Source: Paeniglutamicibacter antarcticus (GTDB lineage Bacteria > Actinomycetota > Actinomycetes > Actinomycetales > Micrococcaceae). From it: a DNA stretch of 64,000 bases. Location: contig NZ_CZJT01000150.1 in assembly GCF_900010755.1 (NCBI RefSeq), positions 62,001 to 126,000 on the forward strand, in the 5' to 3' direction. Positions 8,159 to 16,210 of this stretch are shown here, piece by piece; the stretch's first letter is position 1; each line of letters begins with the position of its first letter. The position numbers and the translations under genes were made by a program. The notes beneath the pieces were generated by a model. That model was not told where the DNA came from. It did not search any database and saw only the letters and a program-made list of their open reading frames with translations.

Positions 8159-9534
8159 GTATTATTCTTTTCATTCTCGGTGTGGTGATCATGGTGCTGG
8201 CCGTCGGCCTGTCCATCGGATTGCACGAGGTAGGGCACCTGGTCCCGGCGAAGCTATTTGGCGTGCGCGTCCCGCAATACATGATCGGCTTCGGCAAAAC
8301 GCTGTGGTCCTTCAAGCGCGGCGACACCGAATACGGGTTCAAGGCCATTCCGCTGGGCGGCTACATTTCCATGATCGGCATGTACCCGCCGGCCAAGAAC
8401 AAGGGCGAGGTTGGCACCACCGACGTCCCCGTGCTGCGCAAGTCCTCCACCGGCATGTTCCAGCAGATGGCCGACGAGGCACGCAATGCGGCTGCCGAAC
8501 AGTTGCAGCCGGGCGACGAGAACAGGATGTTCTACAAGCTTCCGGTCTACAAACGCATCATCATCATGTTCGGTGGCCCCGTCATGAACCTGATCATCGG
8601 CATTGTCATGATCGGGATTGTCACCGTCGGTTTCGGCGCCCCGGCACAGACAAGCACCATTGCCGAGGTTTACCAATGCGTGGTTCCGTTGGGCCAAGAG
8701 GGCCAGCGTGACTCCGCGGTCAACAACGGCTGCAAGGACTCGGATGCACCGGGCCCCGCCTACGCCGCAGGCCTGCGCCCGGGCGACATCATCACCTCCT
8801 TCAACGGGCAGCCGGTGGGCAAGACCGAATGGATGGGACTGACCCAGGCCATCCGCTCGCACGCTGGCGAATCGGTGCCGCTGACCTACGAACGCGACGG
8901 GGTTTCCCACTCCACCACCATCACCCCCTACAAGACCGAACGCCCCGTGCTTGATGCCGAGGGCCGCGCTGTCGTGAAATCCGATGGAACCCCCGAAACC
9001 GTTGCCGTTGGCTTCATCGGCATGGGTTCGAAGGTCCAGAACATCCCGCAACCGGTCACCGATGTGCTCCCTGCCGTGGGAACCCAGATCCAGGGTGTGG
9101 CCAACGTGGTGCTCGACCTTCCGGCCCGCGTGGTCGCCGTGGGCCACGCGGCGTTCTCCGACGCCCCACGCGACCCGAACGGTCCGATCTCGGTGGTGGG
9201 CGTTGGACGCATCGCCGGTGAAATCAGCGCCATGGAGCAGATCGGGGTGGCCGATAAGGCAGCCTCGCTGATCTCATTGGTCGGCGGGCTGAACATTGCC
9301 CTGTTCGTCTTCAACCTGATCCCGCTGTTGCCGTTGGATGGCGGACATATCCTGGGTGCACTTTACGAAGCCGTGCGCCGCAACATTGCCAAGATCTTCC
9401 GCCGTCCGGATCCGGGGCCGGTTGACATCGCCAGGATGCTGCCGTTGACCTACGTGGTTGCGGTCGGCATGTTGGTCATGGGGGCGGTGCTCATTTACGC
9501 GGATATCGTCAAGCCGGTAAACCTCTTCGGCTAG
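8155..9534 (+). CDS. Site-2 protease (RseP/Rip1-like M50 metalloprotease)
   Basis: Intramembrane zinc protease of 459 residues. HEVGH at residues 24-28 lies in the first membrane helix, a PDZ domain is centred near AGLRPGDIITSFNGQPVG, and the distal metal ligand motif PLLPLDGGH lies near residues 390-398 in the penultimate helix region. The family cuts anti-sigma factors or signal remnants (Rip1 in mycobacteria). It overlaps dxr by GTGA, the usual dxr-rip-ispG neighbourhood of actinobacteria, although ispG is separated here by an inserted block. A strong hairpin follows. Confidence 0.92.
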   Translation: MSIILFILGVVIMVLAVGLSIGLHEVGHLVPAKLFGVRVPQYMIGFGKTLWSFKRGDTEYGFKAIPLGGYISMIGMYPPAKNKGEVGTTDVPVLRKSSTGMFQQMADEARNAAAEQLQPGDENRMFYKLPVYKRIIIMFGGPVMNLIIGIVMIGIVTVGFGAPAQTSTIAEVYQCVVPLGQEGQRDSAVNNGCKDSDAPGPAYAAGLRPGDIITSFNGQPVGKTEWMGLTQAIRSHAGESVPLTYERDGVSHSTTITPYKTERPVLDAEGRAVVKSDGTPETVAVGFIGMGSKVQNIPQPVTDVLPAVGTQIQGVANVVLDLPARVVAVGHAAFSDAPRDPNGPISVVGVGRIAGEISAMEQIGVADKAASLISLVGGLNIALFVFNLIPLLPLDGGHILGALYEAVRRNIAKIFRRPDPGPVDIARMLPLTYVVAVGMLVMGAVLIYADIVKPVNLFG

Positions 9535-9555
9535 CGAAATATCTTCACGGAAGAC

Positions 9556-9594
9556 GGCGGTGCCGCAACCCCGGAACGGGGTTGCGGCACCGCC
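9556..9594 (+). terminator. Strong intrinsic terminator after M50 protease gene
   Basis: Perfect 18-base-pair GC-rich stem (9556-9573 with 9577-9594) and a 3-base loop, followed by ATTTTA. Confidence 0.85.
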
Positions 9595-9731
9595 ATTTTA
9601 CGTCTGCTTACCTGGAATCAGCGATCCACTCAATGACCCGCTGACTGATCCAGGAACGTTCCGCCCCGGTGAAGGAATATTCCGGAATTTTTGGTCCTGT
9701 ATTTCAGCTTGAACACTTTTCCGGGTCCGGC

Positions 9732-10349
9732 TTAGGCGCTCAGTCCCAGGACGAGGCCTCCCATCATGCCCAAGCCCAACAGGACAAGGAAACCTCCTGC
9801 GGTTCGAGTGAGCCAGGGCAGAAGACGCGTGAGGTTGCTGATCGCACGCTCGGATCCAAGGGCCACGGCGATGAAGAGATCCCAAAGCAGCACCACGGAG
9901 AACATCCACAGTCCGTAGAACACCCGTGAGGTTGGCGGCGCACCGGAAAGCACGGTGGCAAGGCTTACATAGAAAAGTGCGTTCTTGGGGTTCAACAGTC
10001 CGGACGCGAATCCCAGACCCAAATTCTTCACCCAGGAGGTGCCTGCCGGCGGTGCTCCTGCGGGTAACACCAGCGGGGCGCCCGAACGCAGGAACACGAT
10101 CCCGATGTAGGTCAGGAACACCCCGCCCGCAGCCTGGATCATGCCAAGCAGGATGGGATGGGAAATCAGCGACAACCCGGAGAACGCCGCCGCGATGAAG
10201 ACCCCGTTGGCAACGGCGATGCCCAGGCACACGGCACCGGCCTGACGCCATCCGCTGCTCATCGAGGTGCGCGCAATGAGAAAGAAATCGACCCCGGGAA
10301 TCAGCACGGCCAAAAAGTGCGCTGTTGCCACAGCAAAGAACTGATCCAT
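9732..10349 (-). CDS. LysE-family exporter
   Basis: Membrane exporter of 205 residues with about six hydrophobic segments. The N-terminal family segment GVDFFLIARTSMSSGWRQAG and internal GLLNPKNALFYVS are typical of LysE/RhtB translocators, which export amino acids or related metabolites. An AraC-type regulator gene lies 78 bases upstream on the same strand, a common arrangement for this family. The substrate is unknown. Confidence 0.88.
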   Translation of the reverse strand: MDQFFAVATAHFLAVLIPGVDFFLIARTSMSSGWRQAGAVCLGIAVANGVFIAAAFSGLSLISHPILLGMIQAAGGVFLTYIGIVFLRSGAPLVLPAGAPPAGTSWVKNLGLGFASGLLNPKNALFYVSLATVLSGAPPTSRVFYGLWMFSVVLLWDLFIAVALGSERAISNLTRLLPWLTRTAGGFLVLLGLGMMGGLVLGLSA

Positions 10350-10427
10350 GATTCCCCTGAAACCTCGACGACGATCCGTGTCAAGGATGCGCCGGAACCG
10401 GGCATGCAGTCTTGTACGAAATTGCGC

Positions 10428-11213
10428 CTAGCCGCGGTAGGTTCCCGGCGAGGACGCCACATGGGCACGGAATACCCTGTGAAAATGGCTCTGGTCGACG
10501 AACCCCAGCGCGTGAGCGGTATCCGTCAGGGATTGCCCGTCGCGCAGCATCCGCCGCGCCTCGGTGATCCGGTAATTCTGCCGCCAGGCCAAGGGAGCGA
10601 ACCCCGTCACTCGTTTCATCGAACGGATCAGTTGGTACTTGCCCATTCCCGCGATGGCGGCCAGCTCATCCAGGGACGGGTTCATTTCATTGTGCCGCAA
10701 CCGGAGCAGCACGGGACCCAGCCGGGCCAGGAGCACTGCATCGGTGCCGGCGGTCATCTGGTGTTCGGCCTCATATGTGGCGCAATCCTCGAAGCCCAGC
10801 CGCAACCCGTCCTTGATCCGCTGCGTATCGGCATCGGCGAACAGCAAGTCGTTGACGGAGTTGAAGTGGCGGTAGATCTCCGGGTGCCGGAACACCCTGA
10901 TCGCTGAGAAGGGATTTGCCGCCTGCCGGGGGAGCAGCGCCGAGAGCCAGTCCTGGTCGGCTTGGATCATTTGGTAGCGCCACGTGCCGTGGTCCGGGTT
11001 GCATGAGTGCAGGTGGCCGGCCGGAATCAGGATGACATCGCCTCTGACCAACCGGATATCTTCCCCCTTCGAGCTGCTGAAGACCGTGGTGCCGGAGTCG
11101 ATCAGGCCGATGGAGAACGTGTCATGGGTGTGCGGGCGGTAGCAGGCGATCTCGCGGCAGGACCTGCGCGATTCCAGATGCGGCAGTAAATCGCTGTGCC
11201 AAAATTCAGCCAC
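10428..11213 (-). CDS. AraC-family transcriptional regulator
   Basis: 261 residues with an N-terminal cupin-like ligand domain (about 20-150, including LIPAGHLHSCNPD) and a C-terminal double-HTH AraC domain (about 165-261, including FAPLAWRQNYRITEARRML and GFVDQSHFHRVFRAH). It starts at GTG 11213 after GGGAGG. It probably controls the LysE exporter downstream on the same strand, since AraC-LysE pairs are frequent; the inducer is unknown. Confidence 0.85.
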   Translation of the reverse strand: MAEFWHSDLLPHLESRRSCREIACYRPHTHDTFSIGLIDSGTTVFSSSKGEDIRLVRGDVILIPAGHLHSCNPDHGTWRYQMIQADQDWLSALLPRQAANPFSAIRVFRHPEIYRHFNSVNDLLFADADTQRIKDGLRLGFEDCATYEAEHQMTAGTDAVLLARLGPVLLRLRHNEMNPSLDELAAIAGMGKYQLIRSMKRVTGFAPLAWRQNYRITEARRMLRDGQSLTDTAHALGFVDQSHFHRVFRAHVASSPGTYRG

Positions 11214-11524
11214 CGGTTTCGCCTCCCGAAATTTTATTGGCTCCTTGCTCCCGCGACCAGTGCGGTACTCCGCTTCCTAGGCTACGCGCAGGACGGCGCC
11301 CGGTCTCAATCATTGCCGTGCGGCTCCGCAGTGCACCGCGCTGGTCGCCGACACCGTTGCCGGGGGGTAGGAATACCGATGTGGATGCCGGGTTCCGCCG
11401 GAAGCCAGGCACCGGGGGTCAGTTAGCGGTGGTGCCGAGCCTCTTGCAGCGTTGGCACGGTGCATACCCGGTGCGCCGGAGTCAAAACACGGGATTCCCA
11501 GCCAAAAGCATTAGGCTGTAGCGC
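11214..11524. other. Gene-free stretch upstream of YciI gene
   Basis: No credible coding region; the open frames here are short and have no recognisable product. TAGGCT at 11513-11518 lies just before the ATG at 11525 and could be the -10 of a near-leaderless promoter. Confidence 0.4.
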
Positions 11525-11824
11525 ATGAGTGTTTTTGCCGTTGAGTATGTATACGCCGCCGATTCCGAAGCCGTCCGCGATGAGCACCGTCCGGAGCACC
11601 GGGAGTTCTTGGCCAGCCTCAAGCCCGAAAACGGCCCCGTGACGCTGGTTGCCTCGGGCCCGTACACCGATGGAAGCGGTGCACTGTTGCTGATCGCCGC
11701 ACCCGATGAAGTCACCCTGGGTGAAGCGTTGAAGAACGACCCGTTCAACATCCACAACACCATCGCCGCCCTGCGCATCACCGGATGGATTCCTGCCACC
11801 GGTGAGCTCAGTCACCACGCCTGA
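11525..11824 (+). CDS. YciI-family small protein
   Basis: 99-residue ferredoxin-like fold protein of the YciI family (N-terminus MSVFAVEYVYA; RPEHREFLASL; SGPYTDGSGALLLI). YciI proteins are often dimeric with a conserved His/Asp pair of unclear catalytic role. It lies 90-140 bases upstream of ispG with no terminator between. No specific pathway can be assigned. Confidence 0.82.
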   Translation: MSVFAVEYVYAADSEAVRDEHRPEHREFLASLKPENGPVTLVASGPYTDGSGALLLIAAPDEVTLGEALKNDPFNIHNTIAALRITGWIPATGELSHHA

Positions 11825-11965
11825 TCCCTTGATCGTTCCCGCACCCGCGGCCACAAGCGGCAAGGGGTGCGATGAATCCGTCGCACGTCGAGACGACGCG
11901 GCACGCTCCCTGCCATGCAGGGGGATAATGGAAGTAATTCCACACTCAACATCACGGAGGAAATT

Positions 11966-13138
11966 TTGACCTCGATCCCGGTCAGCCTCGGAATGCCTTC
12001 GGCACCACCGCCGGTTCTCACCCCACGCCGCAAGACCCGCCAAATCAAGGTCGGTTCGGTTGGCGTAGGTTCGGATAGCCCCATCAGCATCCAGTCGATG
12101 ACGACAACCCCTACCACTGATATCAATGCCACGTTGCAGCAGATCGCGGAGCTCACGGCCACCGGCTGCGACATCGTCCGTGTTGCCTGCCCGTCGGCCG
12201 ACGATGCTCTGGCACTTCCGATCATCGCGAAGAAGTCGCAGATCCCGGTCATTGCCGATATCCACTTCCAGCCGAAGTATGTCTTTGCCGCCATCGATGC
12301 AGGGTGTGCCGCGGTTCGCGTGAACCCCGGAAACATCCGTAAGTTCGATGACCAAGTGAAGCAGATTGCCGCAGCAGCCAAGGCCGCCGGCACCTCCATC
12401 CGCATCGGCGTCAACGCGGGTTCGCTGGATCCGCGCCTGATGGAAAAGTACGGCAAGGCCACCCCGGAAGCCCTCGTGGAATCCGCTGTCTGGGAAGCGT
12501 CCCTCTTTGAGGAGCACGACTTCCACGACTTCAAGATCTCCGTGAAGCACAATGACCCGGTGGTCATGGTTCGCGCCTACGAGCTTCTGGCAGAACGCGG
12601 CGACTGGCCGCTTCACCTGGGTGTCACCGAGGCCGGACCCGCCTTCCAAGGCACCATCAAGTCGGCAACCGCCTTCGGCGCCCTGTTGTCAAAGGGTATC
12701 GGCGACACCATCCGTGTTTCGCTTTCGGCTCCTCCGGTTGAGGAAGTCAAGGTTGGTGCGCAGATTCTGCAGTCACTGAACCTGCGTCCGCGCAAGCTGG
12801 AAATCGTTTCCTGCCCGTCCTGCGGGCGCGCCCAGGTTGACGTGTACACGTTGGCCGACCAGGTCACCGCAGGCTTGGAAGGCCTCGAGGTTCCGTTGCG
12901 CGTGGCCGTCATGGGTTGCGTCGTCAACGGACCCGGCGAGGCCCGCGAGGCTGACCTCGGCGTTGCCTCGGGCAACGGCAAGGGCCAGATCTTTGTTAAG
13001 GGACAAATCATCAAGACTGTGCCCGAAGATCAGATTGTTGAGACACTGATCGAAGAAGCAATGCGTTTGGCAGAGGAAATGGGAGACCCGGATGGCGAAA
13101 ATACTGTCCAAGGTGGTCCCGTGGTTACCGTCAGCTAG
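11966..13138 (+). CDS. ispG: 4-hydroxy-3-methylbut-2-enyl diphosphate synthase
   Basis: Iron-sulfur enzyme of the MEP pathway (GcpE), 390 residues. It converts ME-cPP to HMBPP. N-terminal TIM-barrel segments include SIQSMTTTPTTD and NPGNIRKF. The C-terminal [4Fe-4S] ligands are in CPSCGRAQVD and GCVVNGPGEA. The start is TTG at 11966 with GGAGG at 11956-11960, giving MTSIPVSLGMPSAPPP; an upstream ATG at 11915 is in frame but poorly placed. With dxr nearby, two MEP enzymes are clustered. Confidence 0.93.
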   Translation: MTSIPVSLGMPSAPPPVLTPRRKTRQIKVGSVGVGSDSPISIQSMTTTPTTDINATLQQIAELTATGCDIVRVACPSADDALALPIIAKKSQIPVIADIHFQPKYVFAAIDAGCAAVRVNPGNIRKFDDQVKQIAAAAKAAGTSIRIGVNAGSLDPRLMEKYGKATPEALVESAVWEASLFEEHDFHDFKISVKHNDPVVMVRAYELLAERGDWPLHLGVTEAGPAFQGTIKSATAFGALLSKGIGDTIRVSLSAPPVEEVKVGAQILQSLNLRPRKLEIVSCPSCGRAQVDVYTLADQVTAGLEGLEVPLRVAVMGCVVNGPGEAREADLGVASGNGKGQIFVKGQIIKTVPEDQIVETLIEEAMRLAEEMGDPDGENTVQGGPVVTVS

Positions 13139-14000
13139 ACGCAACCCCGGGGCAGGAGAGCAGCTCTCCGAAGGCATCCGCGTGCTCGATGATGCCGATA
13201 CCCAAGCTCTCCGCGCCCTGATTGCGATCGATCCGGTCTGCAATATTTTCATTGATGCACAACTTGCCTTGACCGGGTCCGCGCAACCCGGTCAAGGCGG
13301 GTCGTTGATCCTTGGACGTTTTGAGAACGGAACCCTGTGTTCTGCCTGTTGGGTGGGCGCAAATGTGGTTCCCATCAATATGGGTACCGAAGAATCCGAG
13401 GAATACGGACGGGTGCTGCTGCGCCTGAACCGCAATTTCGCCTCCTGCTTCGGACCTTCCGATGCAGTCATGGGCATGTGGGAAGTCCTTTCCACGGGAA
13501 ATCGGCAAGCCTTCAATATCCGTCCCAGGCAACCCTTCATGACCCTCACCGGAGGGCCCGCGCTGGATCCCACCGCAGGGCTTCGTGCCAGCCTGAACGA
13601 CGAATATGACAAGGTGCTACCCGCGTGCGCCACGATGTTCGAAGAGGAACTTGGCTATTCACCGCTGCTCCACGGGGGAACGTACTACCGTTCCCGGGTT
13701 CGGTCGCTGATCCTCAACGAACATTCACTGATCAACGTCGATGTTGCGGGTGAAATCCGGTTCAAGGCCGAGCTTGGGACCGTCACCTCCCACGCCACGC
13801 AAATCCAGGGAGTCTGGATGAACCCTGCCTACCGGGGCACCGGGCTGGCTGCCGGATACATGGCGGCCGTTTCCCAATATGCATTGCGTCTGGCACCAGT
13901 GACCAGCCTCTACGTCAATGACTACAATGCCTCTGCCATTGCGACATACCGTCGGGTCGGCTTCGAAGAAATCGGGGAATTCGCAACTATCCTGTTCTAA
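13092..14000 (+). CDS. DUF4081-GNAT family N-acetyltransferase
   Basis: 302 residues: an N-terminal DUF4081-like region (about 25-150) and a C-terminal GNAT fold with the acetyl-CoA loop YRGTGLAAG and the late motif ATYRRVGFEEIGEF. The frame opens at ATG 13092, which overlaps ispG by 47 bases. A later start, for example the GTG at 13182, would remove the overlap, so the N-terminus is uncertain. This gene after ispG is common in Arthrobacter relatives. The acetyl acceptor is unknown. Confidence 0.82.
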   Translation: MAKILSKVVPWLPSARRNPGAGEQLSEGIRVLDDADTQALRALIAIDPVCNIFIDAQLALTGSAQPGQGGSLILGRFENGTLCSACWVGANVVPINMGTEESEEYGRVLLRLNRNFASCFGPSDAVMGMWEVLSTGNRQAFNIRPRQPFMTLTGGPALDPTAGLRASLNDEYDKVLPACATMFEEELGYSPLLHGGTYYRSRVRSLILNEHSLINVDVAGEIRFKAELGTVTSHATQIQGVWMNPAYRGTGLAAGYMAAVSQYALRLAPVTSLYVNDYNASAIATYRRVGFEEIGEFATILF

Positions 14001-14126
14001 GGCAACGTGGCGGTTACGCCCTGCACCATCCCTGTGGAAGCATGATCCGCTTTTGCAGAAAGATCCACCATGAACCAACCCGGCCCAGTTTGATTAGCCA
14101 GAGCCGCCGAATGGACAAAGATATAC

Positions 14127-14936
14127 GTGAAGCAGACATCGACCCGGATCCCAACGTCCACTCGATTCCTTCTGACGGCCGCTTCGAGCCTTGGCATTGT
14201 ACTGCTCATCACCGGATGCACCTCGGGCAGCGGCACCACGCCTCCGCCGGTGAGCGCCGGCACGACAGCACAGGCAACCGAGTCAGTGAGCGGAACACCT
14301 GACCCAAGCCCCTCCGTCTCCCACGAACTTGCGTTTATTGAAGGACCCGAACTTGATAAGGCCTTGGACGGATGGGCCAAAACACAGCCGGGATCCATTT
14401 TCACCGCCGATGCTTCCCTGCGGGCCAAAATTCCCGCCGCCGAAAAATGGCTGACAGACATCGACGTCAAGCCCACCGAGTGCGGCCTCTACGGGATTGG
14501 CAGCCTCAAGGACCAGCTTGATGCATCGGTGATGTCCGCGGTTACCCTTGCTGAAAAAACCGGGGCCGACATCACCGTTGCTTCGTACCCGGACCTCAAC
14601 GCACTCGTTGCCGATGTTGCTGCGCAGCAACACCTGGATAAATCGTGTGCCAAATACACAGTCAGCGGGAAACAGCAGAAATTTTCAGTGACGTTGAGTC
14701 CGCTGAAGGTTGCAACGAGTGCCCCCTACAGTGCCGGAACCCAGATGGTGACCAACAACGAGGGAACCGAGAGCAAGCAGGCGTCGGTGCGCGCCATCGA
14801 CGGGCACATGATGATCACGGCGACACGCGCATTCACTACCGACCCCGCCGCAGCAACCAAGCTGGCAACGGCAGATGTTGAAACGATCTTGACGCTGCTG
14901 CGCGAACGCGAAGCGCAAGCCGGCGCGGGCCGCTAG
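14127..14936 (+). CDS. Lipoprotein of unknown function, first of tandem pair
   Basis: 269-residue predicted lipoprotein. A signal peptide ends in the lipobox LLITGC, then a Thr/Ser/Pro-rich linker leads to a globular domain. The domain resembles that of the next gene: AAEKWLTDIDVKPTEC here aligns with LAEKQLKAMKIEPAKC there, and each has a second Cys (DKSC / LKDC) about 100 residues on. The start is GTG 14127. The fold may be like the secreted sensor domains of mycobacterial lipoproteins and PknH, but that is only an impression of pattern and length. Confidence 0.75.
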   Translation: MKQTSTRIPTSTRFLLTAASSLGIVLLITGCTSGSGTTPPPVSAGTTAQATESVSGTPDPSPSVSHELAFIEGPELDKALDGWAKTQPGSIFTADASLRAKIPAAEKWLTDIDVKPTECGLYGIGSLKDQLDASVMSAVTLAEKTGADITVASYPDLNALVADVAAQQHLDKSCAKYTVSGKQQKFSVTLSPLKVATSAPYSAGTQMVTNNEGTESKQASVRAIDGHMMITATRAFTTDPAAATKLATADVETILTLLREREAQAGAGR

Positions 14937-15030
14937 CACACGGGTTGTAGCCCCCCCAACGGCGAAAGGCCCCACCCCGACACGGGCGGTGCCCCCAAAC
15001 CACGAATCAACTACCTGGAGGATCAACACC

Positions 15031-15765
15031 ATGAAGAAGAGCACCCTGCTGCCGCTGGCGATTGCGGCTGCGCTTGCCCTTGCTGGCTGCGCATCAACCG
15101 AGAGCGGAGCTGGAACACCGGTTGAGACGACCTCGGCGGCACCGACCGCCGCGGCGAAGCCGACCGGCACCCAACTGGGTGCCCAGGCACTGGCAGACAT
15201 TGCCCAGGAAATTGCCGGCGACGATCCAAAGGCAGTGGTGGTCGACGAGGCCGCCATGGTGGCACAGCTTCCGTTGGCCGAAAAGCAGCTGAAAGCCATG
15301 AAGATTGAACCCGCCAAATGTGCAGCTTTCGTTTCGGCTGACCTCAGCGCCGAATTGGACAAGACGAACGTGATCACCGTTGCGCTTCCTGGTGCGAGCG
15401 CGATAGAGGGCGTTACGGTTGGAGTTTTCTCTTACAAGAATCCGGCCGATGCCACGGCAAATATTTCGCAGGCCGAAGCGATGCTGAAGGATTGCTCGGC
15501 CTTCTCCATGACCTTGCAGGGCCAGCAGGTTGACATGAAGGTTTCCGAGCTCAAGGCCAAGACCAAGGCTGAGGTCACGGCGGCGAACCAGAGCCTTATG
15601 AAAGCACCGGGTGGCGAGATCTCGACGGTTGCCGTCAGTGCGCTGAAGGGCAACAACCTGGTTTCGGTTTCCATCCTGGGTGGCAGCGATGCAGCCGAGG
15701 ATGTGAACCAGGCCCAGGACATGGTCAATACGGTTCTGGAGCTGATTTCAGCACAGGCTTCCTAG
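15031..15765 (+). CDS. Lipoprotein of unknown function, second of tandem pair
   Basis: 244-residue predicted lipoprotein. The signal peptide is MKKSTLLPLAIAAALALAGC with lipobox LAGC; the mature part starts ASTESGAGTP. I chose ATG 15031, preceded by GGAG. The globular domain parallels the previous gene in length, the two-cysteine spacing and the C-terminal helix (QAQDMVNTVLELI here, ATADVETILTLLRE there), so the two look like an old duplication. They are separated by about 95 bases and probably co-transcribed. No function recognised. Confidence 0.75.
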   Translation: MKKSTLLPLAIAAALALAGCASTESGAGTPVETTSAAPTAAAKPTGTQLGAQALADIAQEIAGDDPKAVVVDEAAMVAQLPLAEKQLKAMKIEPAKCAAFVSADLSAELDKTNVITVALPGASAIEGVTVGVFSYKNPADATANISQAEAMLKDCSAFSMTLQGQQVDMKVSELKAKTKAEVTAANQSLMKAPGGEISTVAVSALKGNNLVSVSILGGSDAAEDVNQAQDMVNTVLELISAQAS

Positions 15766-15780
15766 GCTTCGCCAGAAGTC

Positions 15781-15817
15781 GATGCGGCCCCGGCAGGGTT
15801 CCTGCCGGGGCCGCATC
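15781..15817 (+). terminator. Terminator after lipoprotein pair
   Basis: Perfect 17-base-pair stem (15781-15797 with 15801-15817), 3-base loop, no T-run. Confidence 0.75.
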
Positions 15818-16210
15818 TGTCCTCAACCGAGTCCAGGACCAACCGCATCTGCGGATCGCCCGGTTTGTTGTCGAATACGGCGTTCAGGTGCTTGGCATTT
15901 GCCGCTGCGCACAAAAAATCATTTCCGGGGGACCACACGCGCGTTGTACACGGACGTTTCTGGATATTGCCCGTCGGCAGCCCGGGGCCTAATCAACGTA
16001 AGATGATTCAAGCGCCTCACGGGATTCATTGACCGCCCACAACGCTCCTGTCCTACACCTCCGAAACGATTCCCAGTTTCCGTGGAGAATTCGGCCCGGA
16101 GCAGGAAAGCACTCAGTGGATCCTTTGGAGGCAAGGTTCTTGCGTCGTCCGATGGATGGCATCCAACTATGTTGTGGCCTGGCGACGGGCCGCGGAAATG
16201 GAAAGTTAGC
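15818..16210. other. Long leader region before proS
   Basis: About 390 bases without a credible gene. The frame of proS stays open back to 16082, but those residues do not look like ProRS. I looked for a T-box leader because the downstream gene is a tRNA synthetase and did not find its conserved antiterminator core. Confidence 0.4.

Noticed and set aside
11423..12649. Leftward 408-codon frame over YciI and ispG
   Set aside because: Shadow of ispG, which has intact cluster ligands and a ribosome-binding site.
15818..16210. T-box riboswitch before proS
   Set aside because: No conserved antiterminator (TGGNACCGCG-like) core or specifier loop could be found; CCGCGG alone is not enough.
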